Assembly (NCBI GenBank): GCA_029255685.2
Contig: CM055314.2
Coordinates: forward strand, 5,350,399 to 5,414,398
Direction: 5' to 3'
DNA: 64,000 nucleotides
Source: Silene conica
Taxonomy: Eukaryota > Streptophyta > Magnoliopsida > Caryophyllales > Caryophyllaceae
Shown in pieces: positions 10,656-21,836 of the stretch. The position numbers were made by a program, and so were the translations under genes. Numbering within the stretch: position 1 is the first letter of the stretch; each line of letters begins with the position of its first letter. The notes beneath the pieces were generated by a model. The model was given only the letters and a program-made list of their open reading frames with translations, was not told where the DNA came from and did no database searches.

Positions 10656-11647
10656 TGTAAATTATGGAGGAGAAAATAAGGAGTATTATTAAATATGGAT
10701 AGATTAGTGGATGGGTAATTAGATAAAAAAAATTACATTATTTTGGGATAATATTTTATAATTATTTGAAGTAAATAATGTTTTTTTATATTATAAAAAC
10801 AAAATAATCTCGAGATAATACAATTATATATAAAAAACAAAATAATCTCGAGATTATACAATTATAAGGCCACTTCTGATTCAGAAGTATACTTGCATAA
10901 AAAAATGTGAGAGTAATAATATTGTCTTATACGCTATATCATTTAATGAAAATGAACAAATCTTTTTAATTGCCCAAATAATCATTTACCTTTTATCTTG
11001 TGATACTTATTAAATTTATACGTATTGTAATTAAAATGAATATTATCGTCTTAGATTGGAGTTTTATGATAGTATAAATGATTGATATTGCATCATTTCA
11101 TGCATAGAGGATTAGAGACAATCCAAAGAAGTTAGACACCTCATATTTTTTAATTAATTTCATTAGTGTAAAATTAATAAGGTACGACTCTAGACTGCAA
11201 TGTGACACCGACCTGGCCGACGTTAGTACACAAATTCAGAAATTGTGTACAAATTATTTAATTAAATAGGGTATCTTCAATGCTTATTTTAATGTAATCT
11301 TGTTTATAATCCACCAAAAACACAATTAAGGAGTAGATAGATCAACATGTTTTCAGTAGTCAAGGACAGTTACGTCTCTTCTTCTTGTATGAAACTATGA
11401 ATGAGGGATAAGGCTTCGAATTGAGTATTTGTTATTATATGGGAATAATAACTTAAAATATGTCATTTTAAAGGATGAGATGCAATTCATTTATAAGAAC
11501 ATTTGAATGCGTAGGAATAGTATTAGAATTAACTTCACGGTTTGGTAACAATTCAACGGTTCGGTTAGCTTCTTGATGGTATGTTCAGCTTAATCGTTTA
11601 ATGATATTTTCTAAGCAACTTTGAACAATATTTGACGATAAATTTTA
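10656..11647. other. Intergenic, AT-rich, small tandem duplication
   Basis: No gene seen. An imperfect ~39 bp tandem duplication of AAAATAATCTCGAGATAATA lies at about 10800-10867. The rest shows no recognisable structure. Confidence 0.5.
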
Positions 11648-11697
11648 AATTATTGCTTACTAATTGTACTTCTATGATGGGATTAACACAATGGAAA

Positions 11698-12849
11698 TCT
11701 CATCTATATAAATAGAGAAACATTTCATGCATCCTTGTTTATCCACATCATACATCCAATTTTATTATTTTTTTAAATTTTTTTTAAAATGGGTCCCACA
11801 ACAAAGTTGAATGAATTAATTAACGAATAATCGCCTATGTTTATTTTCTAAACGTAAATAATTACGTTTTTAATTTGTTCATAAACGATAATTTCTAGGT
11901 AAACGATTTATCCACATCATACATCCAATTTTATTATTTTTTTAATTTTTTTTAAAAATGGGTCCCACAACAAAGTTGAATGAATTAATTAACGAATAAT
12001 CGCCTATGTTTATTTTCTAAACGTAAATAATTACGTTTTTAATTTGTTCATAAACGATAATTTCTAGGTAAACGATTACGTTTATAATTTCAACGTACAT
12101 ATTAAAATATAATGATGATATATATGTACGTTATTATCAATTAATCCTTTACGACTAATAATCCAAATTACAATCTTAACTTATATCTATATTAATACAG
12201 AAACATTTAATGAATTCTGGTGAAGCCACCTCATTAATCCATCATTTTATTTTTATTTTTTTAAAAAATTCAATTATGGTGGGACCCGTATTGTTGTTTA
12301 CTGAATTAATTATCGAACGAATAAATGTTCGCATTTCATTAGTTGTGTTATTATTACGTACTAATTCTGATTTATTTCGTAAACAATAATTTAAATTTAT
12401 ACGTAAACGATTATATTTATTATGTCTAACTTATATATTATATATTAAAATATATTGACGACGTTGATTTATACATAATTATTAAATAATGAGTTATGTC
12501 TAACAATCAATATTACAATAAATAATACATAATTATAATAAATACTAACCAAAATGACAGTAATTGATAGAAAAATGTAACAAAATACAGAAAACGATAA
12601 AAACACAATCGAAATTTCAAGTATAATTTTCATGACAGTACTAAATTAAAATAGCAATAAGAATAAATTAAAATAACAATAACGTAAAAAAAACTTACAA
12701 TGTCAAATGATATTACAAAAATCTTAATCAATTATAGCATATAGCCAAAAATTTCATCATCAAAAATATATCGGATTATTAATAAAACTATTTAAAATAA
12801 CAATATTATTAAAACGACCCCGTGCATTTTTGCACGGGGCTAAAACTAG
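11698..12849 (+). mobile_element. Non-autonomous Helitron with paralogous empty site
   Basis: Starts TCTCATCTATATAAATAG after A and ends with stem CCCCGTGCA/TGCACGGGG and CTAG before T (CTAG at 12846-12849). The flanks GGAAA and TTGTCCATAT are found joined as GGAAATTGTCCATAT at 13019-13033, inside a second copy of the surrounding host sequence. That gives the exact A|T insertion with no duplication, the Helitron hallmark. Inside are a 169 bp tandem duplication and, near 12186, a second Helitron-like 5' start (TCTATATTAATACAGAAAC). No coding capacity. Confidence 0.85.
11742..12077. repeat. 169 bp tandem duplication
   Basis: Two nearly identical adjacent units, each starting TCCACATCATACATCCAAT and ending TTCTAGGTAAACGATT. 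They differ mainly in T-run length. They lie inside the Helitron and are recent relative to it. Confidence 0.93.
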
Positions 12850-13282
12850 TTGTCCATATATATTAACAACTTCGTTAGATAGTGATTTCACTCGTCCCAA
12901 CCTGACAAAACTGTTACATCTCTTCAAATCACCTAAATTGAAACCCACGCAAGTTTTATTATCAAGACAGCGGAATTATTGCTTACCAATTGGTCTTCTA
13001 GGAAGAGATTAACACAAGGGAAATTGTCCATATGTACAAGCGACTTCGTTACACGAATTGTCTCGATTATTTATTTATTTTATTTTTATCAAAGGTAATA
13101 AAATGGTTAGAAATCTCAGAGCGAGCAAAGACAACGTCTTTTTGTTAAGATAGTTTCCCTGACTATACAAGTGTACATGATGTAATTATTCGAAGTTAAC
13201 ATCGTCAAACAAATTGTTCAAACAGTAGGTCTCTTGAGAACTCGTCTTTCAATAAGTTTATTAAGAGACTATTGTACAAATT
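12850..13282. repeat. Host sequence carrying a duplicate of the Helitron target
   Basis: 12974-13023 matches 11648-11697 (AATTATTGCTTAC...GGATTAACACAA-like), and 13024-13053 matches 12850-12879 (TTGTCCATAT...CTTCGTTA). So the host held a diverged direct duplication and the Helitron entered only the first copy. No gene seen. Confidence 0.8.
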
Positions 13283-15195
13283 TAAGGGGTTGTTTGGTTG
13301 TTCTCTTAGGGAAGTAGAACTTCCCATAAATTGATAAATTGTGATGTTTGGTTGTCGATTTCATGAGAACTAGTCTTAAACCCGTGCAAATTGCACGGGT
13401 TTGTTATTTCAAATTTTGTTCTTATCAAAAGAACTAATGATTATATTTTGTATAGACTCCAATATATTATTTAAAATAACAGCTTCTCTAATGTAAGCCT
13501 AGTTGATGTTAAATCATACTTCTAATCAAATTATTATTGACTAATTTTGTTGCACGATGCTAAGCTTAAGACGGATATAATCTTAAATAAAATCGCTATT
13601 ATTTTAAGGTTTTCCTATAAATGCAAAGTTTCAAATTCATTTAATGGATGTCGTTTCAAATAGCATTATAGATGTCATGTAGGTCTTATTTAAAACGCAT
13701 ATATTCGTTTCAATCTTAACAAATATATACCCGTCTTAAATTAAACAGGTACTCCGTATTAGTTTAAAGCTTCCATATAAATGTAAGGTTTATACTCATT
13801 TAATTGATGACCTTTCAAATAACCTTCTAGATTTTGACAACATCTTTCATAAAATGGATACTTTTAATAAAAATCTTTAAAGCTTTCCTATAAATGCAAA
13901 GTTTCCAACTCAAATAATTGATGACCTTTCAAATAACATTCTATATGTTGAGTAGGTTATTTAAAATGCATAAATCCGTTTTAAACTTAAGACATATATA
14001 CCCGTCTTAAGTTGAACCTGTATTAGTTTAAAGTTTAACTATAGATGCAAAGTTTAGGCTCATTTAATTGATGACATTTCAAATGATATTGAAGATTTCG
14101 AATAGGTATTTCTTATGATGGATATATCTGTAAAAAGAAATCAAACGGGTTAATAAGCACCCAATTACTTAGATGGGACAAAAACATTTTGCTAATTTTA
14201 GTAACTTAATGTATTGTATTTACGTCGTATATATAATACTTGACTCGTTTTTATATAACCCGTCTTAAATGAAAATGTGTGCTATTTTTCTAGAAGTATT
14301 TACACATCGGTGGAAGAATACGGTCCATCACGCAACCCATTTAAAGATCTATTTTTACATTTTGTAGTGTTCCTATTTTTTCGTCACTTAATTGTCGATG
14401 TATTTATTATTAAAAATTAATTATGTAAATTTTATTTGTATTTATACGATGTGTTCCTTTTTCGTGAAATATTTCGATTATATAATAAATATTTTACAAT
14501 TAATTATTTAAAATATTACCTGTATTTATTGCTTGTATAAAAAATTTCCCATTAGTAATTTGTTTATTTTTTTGCATGCATGCTCATTAGATGAATGATT
14601 AATACGGATGGAGGTTTCTATTTTGGTACAGTTGTTATAGATGATATTTCATTAATTTAATATTACGGTTTATTTTTATCCGTATAGGTTAATAATTTAT
14701 AATTCTAAGCAATAGTTAGTAATTTGTTATTATTTGCTATAATTTTTAATTTATATAGCAGATTTAAAATTATGGTAGCTTATTTTATCTCATCTTATGT
14801 AAATGTAAATGAACATGGACATTAAAAGCTGTTTTTTTGCGTGTCAAGTTTTTAATCAGAATAATAAAATTGTAACTAGTTACGGAATAGCTAGTGGGTC
14901 CTGAAATTATGCAAATTCAACCGCTGTTTGAAAAGTCAACATTGAACCACAGAGCGCCACATAGGCTTTGTGGTTGTTGCTTTAATAAATAGGATTGGAA
15001 CTTCCTAAGGAACTTTAATTCCTCCAATTCCTCCATCATGGAGGAAGTCACTCAACAAGTCCCCTTGGTAAGTGTAACTTCCCAAATGAACTCATTTCCT
15101 CCATAGCAATTAAACAACATTTTTGCAATTCACATGAATTTAAGTTCCTAGGAACTTTATCTTCCCAGGCAACGGTGAACCAAACAACCCCTAAG
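13283..15195. mobile_element. hAT-like MITE split by a Helitron
   Basis: Inverted ends AAGGGGTTGTTTGGTTG at 13284 and its complement (AACCAAACAACCCCTAAG) ending at 15195. Outside the inserted Helitron (13370-14994) about 290 bp of host MITE remains and aligns loosely with the uninterrupted copy at 20466-20768 (GGAACTTCC, AATTCCTCC-like blocks). No clean 8 bp duplication was seen, so the superfamily is inferred from the termini. Confidence 0.65.
13370..14994 (-). mobile_element. Non-autonomous Helitron nested in the hAT-like MITE
   Basis: Read on the minus strand it starts TCCTATTTATTAAAGC (at 14994) and ends with stem CCCGTGCAATTTGCACGGG and CTAG (13373-13370), between host A and T. The 1.6 kb interior repeats TTTCAAATAACATT-type blocks about every 180-220 bp (TGATGACCTTTCAAAT near 13806 and 13919, TGATGACATTTCAAAT near 14070). 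No protein coding. Confidence 0.75.
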
Positions 15196-15944
15196 AAAAA
15201 GTGGTACTGAAAGTAATAAAATAGATACAAATCATGATTTATGATAAAATGAGTACATTTATTATGTAAACAGGTACAAAATTACTATGATACGATCAAT
15301 GACTATAGGTCACGAAATACAAATAAAGGGTAGAAAAGAACCATCTCTCAATAATTTATTGAAAGACCGTCTCTCACAAGTTTTAGTGTTGTTCAAGTCG
15401 TCTTTCTCTCTAACGAATTTACGGTCATAGGTGTTGATGTGTGTCGTAAGTTCCCCACAAAATTTTGTTTTGTTTATCGTATGATCGTTTTTTTCTTCTT
15501 CAAATAGGTGCACTATCTAATGGTAAGAATCGAATTCTCAATTTCTTGATTGAGTTAAAGAACTCATACCCCTAAAACTAACTCTAGTATAGTATATCGT
15601 ATATGATCGTAATGTCTATCACTAAGATCAAATTATTGTTAATTAATCATGTCATTTTCCTAGTTTTGAATACAAATGACACACGTACGATTGATTATGT
15701 TAACTGTTAATTTGGTTTGAAAAATATGGTCGGCTAATGTAAGTTATACTATAAAGTTGTGGTCTTATGTTTAGCCACATAATTAGAAAACAAAAACATT
15801 GCTTTCCGAAAATACTAATCCTCTCTGGCTATCGTCCTCTTGCTAACTTTCGGTTGCTTTCCAACTTGCGTTGTCAAGTTGATCGGAATAATAATAGATT
15901 AATTGGTTACTATTTTTGTCAAAAGATTTAGGATAAAGTCTTTG
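15196..15944. other. Intergenic, no feature recognised
   Basis: No supported gene or element. The short ORFs here lack family resemblance. Confidence 0.5.
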
Positions 15945-15954
15945 ATAATAAAAA

Positions 15955-16149
15955 CACAAATTCTTATTTGCAACGGCACTATCCGTTGCAAGCTTGTGAC
16001 GGATACCATTTTCTCTCACAAAATACCCACTTTTTCTCTCTCTCCAACACTATTCACGTGGTCCCCTTTCTCCACTAACTTATTTTGTATCAATTTTATC
16101 TCACAAAATATCCGTTACAAATAGTAACCCGTCGCAAGCAAGACTTACT
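15955..16149 (+). mobile_element. Mutator-type MITE, family 1 copy 2
   Basis: 195 bp, CACAAATTCTTATTTGCAAC to GCAAGCAAGACTTACT, closely similar to 2881-3076. Perfect 10 bp flanking duplication ATAATAAAAA (15945-15954 and 16150-16159). Confidence 0.82.
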
Positions 16150-16159
16150 ATAATAAAAA

Positions 16160-16549
16160 TGTCCTGTTTTATCCGAATTGGATATAAATAGTTTCACTAC
16201 AACGTAAAATACCACCGAATAATAAAAAAATTATTTGAGCATAAAATTTGTTAAGAACGGTTTCATTCATTATTTGAGCTGAATACGGAAGGCCTCGGCC
16301 TAATAAGTTCATTTTATTATGAATAAATAGATGGTATATCCTTTTCAAAAAAAAAATAGATGGTATATCATGATTTTTTAATAGATAACCGTTTTATGAA
16401 TAAATTACAATGTTTTTAGTATTGTGCTAGTACAACTAATAAACATACCCGTGGAATACTCTAAGAGCAATTTGCAATGTCTAAGAAGTTGTTTACCAAT
16501 ACCTCAAAAAATAATAATGTCGCCACACCTTTTGTTAATACCAACTATA
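16160..16549. other. Intergenic, no gene
   Basis: AT-rich. A short repeat ATAGATGGTATATC occurs twice near 16328 and 16360. Nothing else recognised. Confidence 0.45.
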
Positions 16550-18259
16550 TCTATATAAAAGTATATAAGAAGAACCACTACACATGAATTGGATACGTGT
16601 CACTCTCACATTAAAAATTTCCCCGCCCAAGTTCCAAGGACGTAATATCGATTTTGGAAAATCTTGGAAAAAATATTCTCGCTGATTAATGTATACAAAA
16701 TAGGGAATATCTAACATGTCCGTGCAATATTTAATAAATTTAGACTAATATTCAAAATCTAAAATATTCATATGCATATTGGTGCAAAAATACTCTATAT
16801 AAATTTAGAAGTGTTTAGACTATAAAAATATTTTATATAAATCAGTGCAAAAATATTTTATACAAATATTCTATAAAAATTATTTTATATATCTTTTCAA
16901 TTTAGACACTTCTTGGTGCAATAGAAAGCGAGCAATATTATTCAAATATATTATCCGTGCAATATTAAATTTATCCGTGCAATATTAATACCTCCAAAAA
17001 ATATTCTCACGTACAATTGTTCGAAAAAATATTTTCACATACAATTAAGCAGTTACCCGTGCAATATTATTCAAAGATTCAATTAATTCAATGATATCCA
17101 AACTACCATTTTAAGCGTAACTATAACATATATTTTCAATTCTACAATAGTGTTATTATGTCACGGCTAAATATAAAACTAAGAACTATTTTTAATAATT
17201 AGTTATGAGGTCATTTACACAAGTGATATGTAACTGGTCTGTCTTAAGAAAGATATGTTGTTTATTCAAATAGAGACTAATATAGGAGATATTAAATTAT
17301 ACAATCTATATATCTATCTATCTATAATTAAAATAGAGAAACCATTAGACACATGACAGTCATTAGTTTTATACTTTCCCGCTCCGTAATTATTTCGTTA
17401 TTTATGATAAAAAAAATCAATACTTAATTTCTTATTAATATTGATTGTAATTATTATATTACAGTATTATTATATACTCTCTTTTTATGATTTTATGTAA
17501 TCACGTTATCTATATTTATTTATAATTTATTTTTCTTTTTTGATTGTATTGTGTAGAATTTTTATCAGTTTGAATTTACTTGAGTAATTCGACGTCTACG
17601 AAGTATTACTCTGTCGGTAATTTCTTATATGTAAAGAAGTATTTGTTAATGTAATTTAATTCAGGTTCTGTCGGTCCAATTCGGGTCATGTCAGTTTGGT
17701 TCATCATTTTTTTCGAGATAACTAAGGTCGGATCGGATTGGATCATTACGGGTCGGACCAATGATTAAGAGAGAAAACTCATTTCAAGTCATTTTGTTCA
17801 TTAGAGTTTTTGTTTTTCCAAGTTATTTTCGAGTTGGGTGGTTTCGGATTATACCACTTCGGGTTGGATCAATTACAGGTCAAATTAGTTACGAAATTTT
17901 TCGGGACGATTCAGATGAATTCGGATTTTGGGTCATATTTGGGTGACGTAGTTTGGGTCAATTTCGGGTCTCGGGTCAGCCTATTTTCGGATATGTAACA
18001 ATTATTGTTCTCAAATTGAAATATGACAAAATAATCGATAGTAAGGGAAAAACCGTAATAGTCGGGCAACGGAAAATTGGAACTTATAAATAAAGATAAA
18101 AGGCGAGACCAAATATTACTCTAAATCTCAAATTCCAAAAGATGAATTGTCGCCCTGACTAATTCTAACATATTGATAACAAAATTATTCTGATTTTAAT
18201 AAAACTAAGAGTTATTTAACTATGCATTTCCGTGCAAAATTGCACGGGTTCTAAGCTAG
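16550..18259 (+). mobile_element. Non-autonomous Helitron, upstream member of a tandem pair
   Basis: Starts TCTATATAAAAGTATATAAG after A. Ends with stem CCGTGCAAAATTGCACGG and CTAG (18256-18259). The first 80 bp (AAGAAGAACCACTACACATG, TTTCCCCGCCC) match the start of the next Helitron. Inside, CCGTGCAATATT occurs at least four times between 16718 and 17060. A second Helitron-like 5' start (TCTATAATTAAAATAGAG) sits near 17320, suggesting a nested or chimeric copy. Confidence 0.72.
17640..17990. repeat. Degenerate TCGGGTC-rich repeat
   Basis: About 350 bp are rich in the phrases TTCGGGTCA, GGGTCGGA and TTCGGATT in irregular order, inside the Helitron at 16550-18259. Short ORFs across it have no recognisable domain. 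Confidence 0.55.
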
Positions 18260-20116
18260 TTATAGTATAAAAGAAGAACCACTATCCACATGTTAATCTT
18301 ACGTTTAATATTTTCCCGCCAACATTTTTTTCCTAATACTAAATACATGCAGTTATTTAAGGAATGTATAATATACTCTATTATGGTAATTATTAAACGA
18401 ATCAAACCAATAAGGAAGATAAATGGATATGGTCCACTAAAAACAATTAAACAAAGAATTGTACACAATATTATTGACATAAATACTGTATTACCTTTAC
18501 CAAAATACATCATACCTCATAGGTCAATTTTATTTCAGCACTAATTTTTTTTATTTTTAAACTTCCATTTAAATCACAAATATCAATATCTTTATTCTTA
18601 GCATGCACCATGTAATTTGTTGTCATTGTTATTTGCCGCAAAATTACCTTATAAAAGTTATTTTAAAAAATAATAGTAGCACTTTAATGACTCCATGTTT
18701 TTATGTGACGCTTTTTATTCTTAAATTGAATTTTTGACTTTAAGTTTTGCTAAAATATTTTTGAAACATTATTAAACAATTAGAAATTTATAAGAAAACA
18801 TTTTTATAAGAGTAGACATATTATAATATTTATATTTTGAAATATTAAAAAGAAATGGGTAATTGCCTTTAAGTATAAAAATTAATGTTCCGAACATTTT
18901 TTTTACTTTTGATTTTGGCAAAAAAACTAGGGAAGAGAAGAGAGACATTTATTTGATGCCAAGTTAATCAAATTAAGTGTGCGGTATTAAATTGTTCGTT
19001 AAAAGATTGTCAAAATAAGAATTTAAACAATTGACCGAGACACCAAAATTAGAATAAATAAACAAATGACCGGGATGAAGGGAGTATTTAAAATCAAAGA
19101 GAGTGTCGGACTGTCGGGCTACTCAGGTATATCATAGTAAACCGCCTTCACTTTTTTATTTATTTATTAACAGTCGGGTGACCGTTAAGAAATTATGCGC
19201 ACCTTCTTACTAAGACTAGCAATCCTAATTTATTAACACATATTCATAAGCCAATTGCGGCTCACTGAGACTTATGAATTATTCAATCATGTTTAAACAG
19301 ATGAGCAAGCACATTTTGACAATTATAAAAAGAGAAATTTATATTTTGGAACACTCTCAATTTTTATACTTTTCAAATGTAATCGTTATCTGCATTTTTA
19401 GGTACTCTTTCAATAATTTATCAAATCAGTATATAATTTGTGTTTTTAAAGATTTTTCTTAATGGTTATTAGTGATTAAGGCGGATAATTTTTTAATTAT
19501 TAGTCTTCAAAGGAAGCAAACACCAATATGGTTGCAAGACAGTACAAAGTACATAATACTTTGCGATTGTTTTGTCACTAAAGTATGTAAAGACCAAAAT
19601 ATAAAATAATTTTATTATTTAATTCCTTAGAGAGCATTATAATTGGCCGACAAAAGTATAACAATTAAAATTGACGACATTATTGGTAATAGATAAGACA
19701 TATATATTAATAATATAAGTAATGGAGTATGCGTTCATGAATACATGTACCAAGTTCAAAAGAAGAAAACATAGTATATTCACTAAACTACTCCCTTTGT
19801 ATTTTAATAAATTTTTTTACATTTCAAGCGAGAAGAAAGTTGAGAAGTGTGGAGGAAATAAAAAGATATTATATTAATCATTCACAATGATTAGTAAATT
19901 ATGTGCTCTTGACGAATGTATATTAAGGACTTATAATTGTTAATTGTACCCCATATTTGACATTTTATTTAGGTTGATTTTTGTGTGAAAATATCAATTG
20001 TTTATTTAAATTGTAAATTCCAACTAACATAATGGCATACAATATTTATTTTTAAAAATTTAATTATACATGTTAATAATACATCCCCGTGCATTTTTGC
20101 ACGGGTCCTAAGCTAG
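18260..20116 (+). mobile_element. Non-autonomous Helitron joined to the previous one
   Basis: Directly after the CTAG of the preceding Helitron comes TTATAGTATAAAAGAAGAAC then CACTATCCACATG, a Helitron 5' start with the first two bases altered (TT for TC). The 3' end has stem CCCGTGCATTTTTGCACGGG and CTAG (20113-20116) before T. No gene. Fragmentary Stowaway-like ends (GAAGGGAGTA near 19078, ACTCCCTTTG near 19791) lie inside. Confidence 0.72.
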
Positions 20117-20124
20117 TAACAATA

Positions 20125-20436
20125 CTCCCTCCTATTCCATATTTTCTTCCCTTTTGTATTTGGCACAAATATTAAGGTAGAGAATAAAATAAGTGTAAAA
20201 AATTGGTGGGGTTTGGTGATAGGAGAGAGGGATGAATAATTAAGAATTAAATAAGAAATCGTGGGGCCAAAAGCATTAAAAAAGAATAAAATAGGAGTAA
20301 AAAGGTTGGGTGAGGTTTGATAATAGGAGAGAGAAATGAATAAAATAAGAATAAAAGTTTCCAAAATAGGAAAGGGGAAGAAAAGCTGAATAATCCGTTT
20401 TAGAAAATAGGGAAGAAAATATGGAATAGGAGGGAG
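20125..20436. mobile_element. Stowaway-like MITE
   Basis: 312 bp with ~27 bp inverted ends beginning CTCCCTCCTATTCCATATTT, between TA dinucleotides at 20123-20124 and 20437-20438. The near-perfect ends suggest recent origin. Confidence 0.88.
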
Positions 20437-20465
20437 TATAAACTAAGGAGTCGTAACAATATAAA

Positions 20466-20768
20466 CTAAGGAGTCGTTTGGTTCGGCATGAGAAGATAAA
20501 ATTCCTGGTAAGATTAAATTCATATGAACTTAAAAATCACGTGAATTATGTAATTGTTGTTTGGTTGAATGTAAGAACTTTAATTCATGCGGGAACTTCC
20601 ACTTACTAAGAGGAGGCTAGGTAAGTGACTTCCTACATTATGTGGGAATTAGGGTTTCCTAGGAAATTCTAATTCCCATGAATTAGGCAATCAAACAAGA
20701 CTCAATTTCCCACTTCCCATGATTTTCCAATTTCCGTGATTTTAAAAGGTAACCAAACAACCCCTAAG
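20466..20768. mobile_element. hAT-like MITE, intact copy
   Basis: Ends CTAAGGAGTCGTTTGGTTC and AACCAAACAACCCCTAAG are inverted. The interior is of the same kind as the split copy at 13283-15195. A 16 bp phrase TAAACTAAGGAGTCGT is duplicated just upstream (20439 and 20462), a small rearrangement at the left end. Confidence 0.68.
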
Positions 20769-20942
20769 TTTAAAAATATGCTATTATTCACCAACTCACC
20801 GTCCCACATTCATGAACCATGAGTGTATGGAGTGGCGTTTTACCTTCCCTTAGGATTACACATTTACACATGGGTGTAATTCCTTATCTTTGATTACAAA
20901 GGTAAATAATGGGTGAATAGTGAATATTCCATTAATTAATCG

Positions 20943-21824
20943 GAATTTCCTTTTTATATACAGATTTTATTTTTTTACATAGACTTTTTTTATTAACTTT
21001 ACCTATCATGTCTTTTTGCTAAACCTAACAAATTAGTCATGTATTACTTTTTCCCTAAAATTAAATCTATTGCTCTAAAAACAAGAATTATGAATCTTAA
21101 TTTTTCAACTTATGTACTCCCTCCAATTTCTTGTCTTATTCCCTTTTGATTTTGACACAAGAAATAATGAAGTCAATTTGGACCACACAATACACATGAC
21201 TCCACACGAAATTGATTTTGGACCGCACAATTGTCCAAAAGAGAAAAAATGGAACATCAATGTAATTAGACCAAAACGGAAAGAGGAACATCATAAAAAA
21301 TTGGAGGGAGTATTAATTATTATCAATTGTCGATTAGAGGTAAGGGATTGGTGGTGGAGTGTTAGTTCAAAACATGGTGAATTAATTCTTCGGCCGCTCA
21401 TACTAACCACTCGCATGAATGATAGATAAATTGTTTTTTGATGATAAAAAAACAGTAGTTTGGTGACTGATTTCTAATTATTACATTGTGTGACTTGCAG
21501 TATACTTATATTATATATATTGTCGATTTAATCAATTACTTAATCAGTATATGATATTGACGCCATAATACTGCATGTTTGCAACAATATGGACTAGACC
21601 AACCACTACAGATGATGCGGGAGCACGAGTCAACTACAGTAACGTTGGATGGAGCACGAGTTGATCGGAGCATGGTCAAATGGAGTGGGTTGTTGGAGGG
21701 ATTTGAAGGTAAGGGAGATGAAAAAAAATTAATAGAGTGGAGGAGGAAAAATATAATAAGGGTAAAACTGTAAAAAAAAATATATGTAAAAAAAAGTAAA
21801 ATTCGTTTGTAAAAAAGCACGTCC
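20943..21824. mobile_element. Mutator-like non-autonomous element A (tandem pair)
   Basis: Starts GGAATTTCCTTTTTATATAC. Its inverted end at the right is GTAAAAAAGCACGTCC. It shares these ends and internal phrases (TTTTACCTATCATG / CTAAACCTAA) with element B, which abuts it. A Stowaway MITE sits inside; without it the element is ~690 bp. No transposase. Confidence 0.6.
21117..21310. mobile_element. Stowaway-like MITE nested in element A
   Basis: 194 bp with inverted ends CTCCCTCCAATTTCTTGTC and AAAAAATTGGAGGGAG, between TA at 21115-21116 and 21311-21312. Confidence 0.87.
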
Positions 21825-21836
21825 GTAATTAAAAAC

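Noticed and set aside
18256..18544. Hydrophobic 85-codon ORF
   Set aside because: AT-rich Helitron sequence; Ile/Leu/Tyr richness follows from composition.
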